A stretch of 34,094 nt of DNA from Acidimicrobiales bacterium (GTDB taxonomy: Bacteria; Actinomycetota; Acidimicrobiia; Acidimicrobiales; SZUA-35), in assembly GCA_020629695.1 (NCBI GenBank), contig JAHDCV010000028.1, positions 14,200 to 48,293 on the forward strand, given 5' to 3'. The position numbers and the translations under genes are program-made. Position 1 is the first letter of the stretch, and each line of letters starts with the position of its first letter. The notes beneath the pieces were generated by a model. The model did no database searches and was not told where the DNA came from. It saw only the letters and a list, made by a program, of their open reading frames with translations. Positions 30,478 through 34,094 of this stretch are shown here, piece by piece.

Positions 30478-31416
30478 ATGGCAGCACCGAACCCTGGCGG
30501 GCATCACGACCTCGGGGACCGGGAGGGTTCCACGGGCCGGCCGGCGATGTGGATCGCCGCCGTCGCCGTCGCGGTGACGCAGGCGTCGATCGTGATGACG
30601 GGAGCAGCCGTACGTCTCACCGATTCCGGCCTCGGATGCGACGACTGGCCGACCTGCACCGAGGACAGCCTCGCGCCGGCCTGGTCGTTCCACGGCTGGG
30701 TGGAGTTCGGCAACCGCCTCTTCGCCGGCGTCGTCCTGGCGGCCGCGGTCATCGCCTTCGTGCTCGCTCGTCGGCCGCACCCCCGACGCTCCGACCGGCT
30801 CCGCTGGTCGGGTGCGGTGGTCGGCGGCACGTTGCTCCAGGCCGTGGTCGGCGGCGTCACGGTGATCAACGATCTCCTGCCGGCGCTCGTGGCCATCCAC
30901 TTCCTTCTCTCCATGGCGTTGCTCTGGGCCTCAGCCGAGCTCCTGCTCGCCAGCAGCTCACGACATCGCCGACGCCGCTCCCCGTTCACCGATCGTCACT
31001 CGACCGCCATCTGTGCGGTCACCGCCGGCGTGGTCGTGGCCGGCACGCTCGTGACCGGCACGGGTCCGAACTCCGGCGACGCCGTGGCCGACCGCCTGGA
31101 CTTCGACCTCGAATCGATCACCCGTGTGCACACGAGTCTCGTCTGGGTGCTGGTCGCGGTCATCGTCGCGACGGCGCTTCGCCGACGGGCCGACCTCGAT
31201 CGTCGCCCCGGCCTGCAGCGGCTGATGATCGCGACCGTGCTCCAGGGCGCGGTCGGCTACCTCCAGTACGCGCTGGGACTTCCCGCCGGCATCGTGGCCA
31301 TCCACATCGTCGGAGCGATGGCCGTGTGGTGGTCTGCGGTGTGGTTCCATCTGGCCGAGGCGTGCCCGGTCGACGGCGACCTGCGGGCGGACACGACCTT
31401 GGAGATGGCGGCATGA
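30478..31416 (+). CDS. ctaA: Heme A synthase
   Basis: 312-aa COX15/CtaA membrane enzyme that oxidises the C8 methyl of heme O. Eight helices are expected. The first-loop Cys pair is [13 protein letters not shown] (Cys54 and Cys60), followed by EFGNRLFAG (the actinobacterial form of the ExxHR-like site), and heme-binding His residues occur in [25 protein letters not shown] and [13 protein letters not shown]. Start ATG 30478 follows TAGTCT by 6 nt. The stop overlaps the clpS start (ATGA). Confidence 0.92.
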   Translation: MAAPNPGGHHDLGDREGSTGRPAMWIAAVAVAVTQASIVMTGAAVRLTDSGLGCDDWPTCTEDSLAPAWSFHGWVEFGNRLFAGVVLAAAVIAFVLARRPHPRRSDRLRWSGAVVGGTLLQAVVGGVTVINDLLPALVAIHFLLSMALLWASAELLLASSSRHRRRRSPFTDRHSTAICAVTAGVVVAGTLVTGTGPNSGDAVADRLDFDLESITRVHTSLVWVLVAVIVATALRRRADLDRRPGLQRLMIATVLQGAVGYLQYALGLPAGIVAIHIVGAMAVWWSAVWFHLAEACPVDGDLRADTTLEMAA

Positions 31417-31703
31417 CGGCACCCATGGAGATCGTGCTCGAGCCCGACACCGAGGACCTGACCGATCTGGACAAGGTGTGGAAGGTCGTCGTCTGGAACG
31501 ACCCCATCAACCTGATGAGCTACGTGACGTTCGTCTTCCAGTCGGTGTTCGGCTATTCGAAGGAAAAAGCCACGAAGCTGATGATGGACGTGCACGAGAA
31601 GGGCCGCGCGATCGTGTCGTCCGGGACCCGCACCGAAGCGGAGCGCGACGTGAAGAAGCTGCACGCCCACGGTCTCTGGGCCACCCTGGAAGCCGACGAG
31701 TGA
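31413..31703 (+). CDS. clpS: ATP-dependent Clp protease adapter ClpS
   Basis: 96-aa adapter that hands N-degron substrates to ClpC/ClpA. Core: [47 protein letters not shown], the D-P-x-N...M substrate pocket and helix of the family, then [29 protein letters not shown] 31413 overlaps the ctaA stop. The DUF2017 gene follows with a GTGA overlap, as in other actinobacteria. The clp protease genes are not in the window. Confidence 0.95.
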   Translation: MTAPMEIVLEPDTEDLTDLDKVWKVVVWNDPINLMSYVTFVFQSVFGYSKEKATKLMMDVHEKGRAIVSSGTRTEAERDVKKLHAHGLWATLEADE

Positions 31704-32167
31704 ACCCGTTCAGCCGACGCCGTCTGATCCGTTCGGTCGCCGACGACCGCTTCCGGTTCGAGCTCCCCGAGGACGTGCTCGGCATGGTCGCCGACTTCGC
31801 CGACCAGCTCGCGACGATGCTCGAGTCGGACGACCCCGTGCTGCGGCGACTCTTTCCCTCGGCCTATCCGGCCGACCCGGATCTCGACGCCTCGTATCAG
31901 ATCCTCGCGAGGAGCGAGTTGACCGACGAGCGCCGGGCCGAGATCGAGGTCGTGCGCACGACCCTGTCGGCGGACGACATCAGCCGGGATGAGCTGGCGA
32001 GTTGGATGCGGGTCACCAACGATCTCCGGCTCGTCATCGGAACCCGTCTCGATGTGTCCGAAGACGACGAGCCCGGAGACGAGGACAGCCCTGCGCACGA
32101 GGTGTACGGGCTTCTCGGACTCCTGCTGGACGAGATCGTCGACGCCCTCAGCCGGGACCTGGGCTGA
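31700..32167 (+). CDS. DUF2017 family protein
   Basis: 155-aa cytoplasmic protein of the actinobacterial DUF2017 family, which commonly sits after clpS. Segments [44 protein letters not shown] and [24 protein letters not shown], then [18 protein letters not shown], match the family's pattern. GTG 31700 overlaps the clpS stop (GTGA), so the two are co-translated. A role with ClpS is inferred from conserved proximity only. The 3' end overlaps the convergent DegV gene by 20 bp. Confidence 0.85.
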   Translation: MNPFSRRRLIRSVADDRFRFELPEDVLGMVADFADQLATMLESDDPVLRRLFPSAYPADPDLDASYQILARSELTDERRAEIEVVRTTLSADDISRDELASWMRVTNDLRLVIGTRLDVSEDDEPGDEDSPAHEVYGLLGLLLDEIVDALSRDLG

Positions 32168-32993
32168 CCGGCGACCCGACGAAGAACGCGCCGGCCGTGC
32201 GCGGACCGGTGTGGGCCGCCACGGACGGCCCGACCCGATAGCCGACGACCTCGCAACCGAGATCGGCGATCGCCCGTTCGAGCGCCGCGGTCACCGCCGC
32301 GGTGGCCGGCCCTGCGAGCCCCGAGGCGATCCGACTCGGACCGCTGGCCGCGATCCGTTCCGCCATCAGCCGGGCGGCGTCGAGTTCGTCGGCGGCCACA
32401 CCGACCTCGGCGAACTCTCCACCGCCGTAGAAGTACACGGGCACCCCCGGGGCCGGAGCATCGAGCTCGAGACCGTCGAACCGTCCGGATCGGCGGGGCA
32501 GCACACCCGCGTCGAGCACGAAGACCGAACCGATCGACGGCAGGATCCGCCGCGCCGCCGCGGCACACGCGACGAGATCGCCGTCGCCGGCCCGTGCGTC
32601 GGCCGCCGCCCACACGGCGAGTGAGACCCCGAACGATGCGAGCCCGGTGTCCACGATCTCCACGGGCACCGGCACCAGTCGGGCGGCGACGGCGGCGGCA
32701 TCGACGGTGGCGCTGTGGTCCGCCCCCACGTGGACCGACACGATCGCCGTCGCCCCGTCGGCGATCGCCTGCTCGTAGGCCATGACGAACCGGCCCGGCG
32801 TCGGCGCCGAGGTCGACACGTCGGTCTCGCCCTCCACGTAGCGGGCGTAGAACGCATCGGCCTCCAGGTCGACACCCTCGGCATGGTCGACGCCGTCGAT
32901 CGTGATCGTGATCGGGACGACGATCACTCCGAGGCGTTCGGCCAATCCCTTCGGCATCTGCGATGCCGAGTCGGTCACGATGGCGACGCTCAT
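32148..32993 (-). CDS. DegV family fatty acid-binding protein
   Basis: 281 aa. The DegV fold is supported by VAIVTDSASQMPKGLAERLGVIVVP, TSAPTPGRFVMAYEQAIADGATAIVSVHVG, VDTGLASFGVSLAVWAAADARA and SIGSVFVLDAGVLPRRSGRF. Members bind fatty acids; some (FakB) work with the kinase FakA. The ATG 32993 overlaps the plsY stop (ATGA). Coupling to plsY, the first acyltransferase of phospholipid synthesis, supports a role in delivering fatty acids to membrane lipids. No fakA is visible here. Confidence 0.87.
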   Translation of the reverse strand: MSVAIVTDSASQMPKGLAERLGVIVVPITITIDGVDHAEGVDLEADAFYARYVEGETDVSTSAPTPGRFVMAYEQAIADGATAIVSVHVGADHSATVDAAAVAARLVPVPVEIVDTGLASFGVSLAVWAAADARAGDGDLVACAAAARRILPSIGSVFVLDAGVLPRRSGRFDGLELDAPAPGVPVYFYGGGEFAEVGVAADELDAARLMAERIAASGPSRIASGLAGPATAAVTAALERAIADLGCEVVGYRVGPSVAAHTGPRTAGAFFVGSPVSPGPG

Positions 32994-33655
32994 GATCCCG
33001 CCCCGGACTCGTCGTGTTCGGGCGAGACACCGCCGGGGCCACGCCGCTCGGCCCGGAAGCGACCGAGGATGACCGCACTCGAGACGGCCGCTGCCACGGG
33101 CAACCAGACCGTCGGCACCGGAGCCCCGGGGTTGGACCAGCCGCGGCGCCAGGCGAGCAGTGTCGAGCCGACCCATGCCGCCGACGAGATCGTCGTGATC
33201 CGCTCGGCGTCGGCCGCGAGCTTCGGCGCTGCGGCCGTGCCGAGGGCGACGGCGGCGTCGACAGGCGCGTAGATCGGGAAGGTCGTGAGGACCTGACCGA
33301 CACTCGTCGCGACCCCCTTGCCGCCTCGGAAGCCGCTCCACACCGGATGGCAGTGGCCGATCACGGAGGCGACGGCACCGAGATGACGGCCATCGGGTCC
33401 GAGCCAGCGACCACCGAGACGGGCGGCGGCCACGGCCTTCGCGACGTCGGCGACCAGCACCACGAGCCCGACCGTCGCTCCGCTGGTGGCCGCGACGTTG
33501 GCAGCGCCCGGATTCCCCGTCCCGGATCGGCGCGGGTCGGCGCCACCGGCCACTCGTGCTGCGACGACCGCCGAGGGCGTGGTTCCGAGGAGATAGCCGG
33601 CCGAAGCGGTGCCGACGAGCTTCGCTCCCTGCGCAAGCAGCCCCTGAGTGTCCAC
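32990..33655 (-). CDS. plsY: Glycerol-3-phosphate acyltransferase PlsY
   Basis: 221-aa membrane acyltransferase that moves an acyl group from acyl-phosphate to glycerol 3-phosphate. Motif 1 SGTGNPGAANVAATSG, motif 2 GHCHPVWSGFRGGKGVATSVG and a third loop with AAWVGSTLL and RRGWSNPGAPV are visible; about five helices. The GTG 33655 start has AGGA 4 nt upstream; longer in-frame readings add a non-membrane basic stretch and are not favoured. It is coupled to the downstream DegV gene. The C-terminal tail (AERRGPGGVSPEHDESG) is extra. Confidence 0.9.
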   Translation of the reverse strand: MDTQGLLAQGAKLVGTASAGYLLGTTPSAVVAARVAGGADPRRSGTGNPGAANVAATSGATVGLVVLVADVAKAVAAARLGGRWLGPDGRHLGAVASVIGHCHPVWSGFRGGKGVATSVGQVLTTFPIYAPVDAAVALGTAAAPKLAADAERITTISSAAWVGSTLLAWRRGWSNPGAPVPTVWLPVAAAVSSAVILGRFRAERRGPGGVSPEHDESGAGS

Positions 33656-33750
33656 GATGTCCTGCCGTTCGCCGGTGTCCGATGCGTGAACCCTCGCCGA
33701 CTCGCGACGATTCCGCTCGCACAACATCGGTCCCGTTCCCGGAAAGGGGG

Positions 33751-33780
33751 TTGTCGACCCTCGTGGACCGGACTTAGGCT
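33751..33780 (+). promoter_or_regulatory. tRNA cluster promoter
   Basis: TTGTCG at 33751-33756, an 18-bp spacer and TAGGCT at 33775-33780. Transcription would start near 33787, about 17 nt before tRNA-Glu. It is the clearest -35/-10 pair in the window. Confidence 0.6.
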
Positions 33781-33803
33781 GGCGCAGCCCACATCGGGTC
33801 CGT

Positions 33804-33879
33804 GCCCCCATCGTCCAGCGGCCTAGGACGCTGCCCTTTCAAGGCGGTAACACGGGTTCGAATCCCGTTGGGGGTGCCA
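33804..33879 (+). tRNA. tRNA-Glu (TTC)
   Basis: Acceptor GCCCCCA pairs with TGGGGGT (G-U at the first pair). Anticodon stem CTGCC/GGCGG holds loop CTTTCAA with anticodon TTC at 33838-33840. The T-arm is GGGTTCGAATCCC type. The 3' CCA is encoded (33877-33879). Confidence 0.95.
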
Positions 33880-33881
33880 TA

Positions 33882-33905
33882 CGATCGAGACTTCGGTTTC
33901 GATCG
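33882..33905 (+). other. UUCG-tetraloop hairpin between tRNA-Glu and tRNA-Asp
   Basis: CGATCGAGAC-TTCG-GTTTCGATCG forms a 10-bp stem with one G-U pair and a C(UUCG)G loop, starting 2 nt after tRNA-Glu. Likely a processing or stability element of the tRNA precursor; no T-tract follows. Confidence 0.6.
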
Positions 33906-33911
33906 GAATCA

Positions 33912-33986
33912 GGTCCTGTAGTGCAGTCTGGAGTGCACGCCGCCCTGTCAAGGCGGAGGTCGCGAGTTCAAATCTCGTCAGGACCG
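33912..33986 (+). tRNA. tRNA-Asp (GTC)
   Basis: Acceptor GGTCCTG pairs with CAGGACC. Anticodon stem CCGCC/GGCGG encloses CTGTCAA with anticodon GTC at 33947-33949. T-loop TTCAAAT. The discriminator is G; CCA is not encoded, unlike in tRNA-Glu next door. Confidence 0.93.
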
Positions 33987-34020
33987 CGATGCTCGGAGCC
34001 GCCAAGCTCCCAGCCGATCT

Positions 34021-34093
34021 GGTCGGGTAGCTCAGTTGGCAGAGCGACCGCCTGAAAAGCGGTAGGTCACCGGATCGACGCCGGTCCCGACCA
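34021..34093 (+). tRNA. tRNA-Phe (GAA)
   Basis: Acceptor GGTCGGG pairs with CCCGACC. Anticodon stem ACCGC/GCGGT encloses CTGAAAA with anticodon GAA at 34054-34056. The T-loop reads ATCGACG, with A where T54 is usual. The window ends one base after the discriminator, so an encoded CCA cannot be judged. Confidence 0.92.
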
Positions 34094-34094
34094 C

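Noticed and set aside
33823-34005. 60-codon minus-strand reading frame with RFELATSAL and RDSNPC-like peptides
   Set aside because: It lies across tRNA-Glu and tRNA-Asp on the opposite strand; these peptides are the typical artefact of translating tRNA T-arms.

Overview
The window looks like a chromosomal segment of a high-GC Gram-positive bacterium in the Actinomycetota, most likely class Acidimicrobiia (Ilumatobacter-like). The evidence is uniformly high GC, a WhiB-type regulator, a fused cytochrome c/CuA oxidase subunit II, the ClpS-DUF2017 pair, oligoribonuclease Orn, and many genes that begin directly after a TANNNT -10 box with no Shine-Dalgarno (leaderless genes). The lineage is inferred from gene content and was not tested. 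No phage, insertion sequence, integrase or CRISPR array is visible. Genes are tightly packed with many ATGA/GTGA stop-start overlaps.

Layout. 1-4.2 kb (minus strand): complete polyamine ABC importer potA-potB-potC-potD, with a 59-bp tandem duplication at the potB/potC junction and a terminator hairpin after potD. 4.2-7.6 kb (plus): sucrase/ferredoxin-like protein, two tandem and unequal glutaminyl cyclase-like lipoproteins, and a small hypothetical. 7.6-10.7 kb (minus): alpha/beta hydrolase coupled to a PLP decarboxylase, then an acyl-ACP desaturase whose -10 box sits inside a 22-bp perfect palindrome. 10.7-14.5 kb: stand-alone ATP-dependent DNA ligase, a small HATPase-like protein, PaaI-like thioesterase plus dUTPase, Orn, and acyl-ACP thioesterase. 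14.6-15.5 kb: a 72-codon small ORF, a strong terminator hairpin, then a WhiB7-like gene, an arrangement that resembles an attenuated regulator. 15.7-18.2 kb: TlpA-like thioredoxin and CcdA (cytochrome c maturation thiol-redox pair), poly-gamma-glutamate hydrolase-like protein, DUF3817. 18.2-20.5 kb: PdxH (minus) and a divergent two-gene ABC exporter.

20.5-31.4 kb is a respiratory cluster: an aa3-type cytochrome c oxidase with assembly and heme genes. In minus-strand transcription order it runs ctaB, a subunit I-like protein, a subunit III-like protein, a 262-aa membrane protein, ctaC, ctaD, ctaE, a subunit IV, ctaG and a DUF983 protein; ctaA is divergent. CtaB and CtaA make heme O and heme A; CtaC/D/E form the oxidase core; CtaG helps insert copper. 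The most unusual element is the subunit I-like protein: it keeps the membrane scaffold of heme-copper oxidase subunit I, but by eye all six heme and CuB histidine positions are replaced. CtaC also carries an EF-hand-like loop next to its CuA domain, and four proteins in the cluster have His/Asp-rich tails.

31.4-34.1 kb: clpS and DUF2017 (plus), DegV and PlsY (minus), then tRNA-Glu, tRNA-Asp and tRNA-Phe at the right edge. No gene-free stretch exceeds 300 bases; the longest (15401-15690) holds a hairpin and otherwise nothing recognised.
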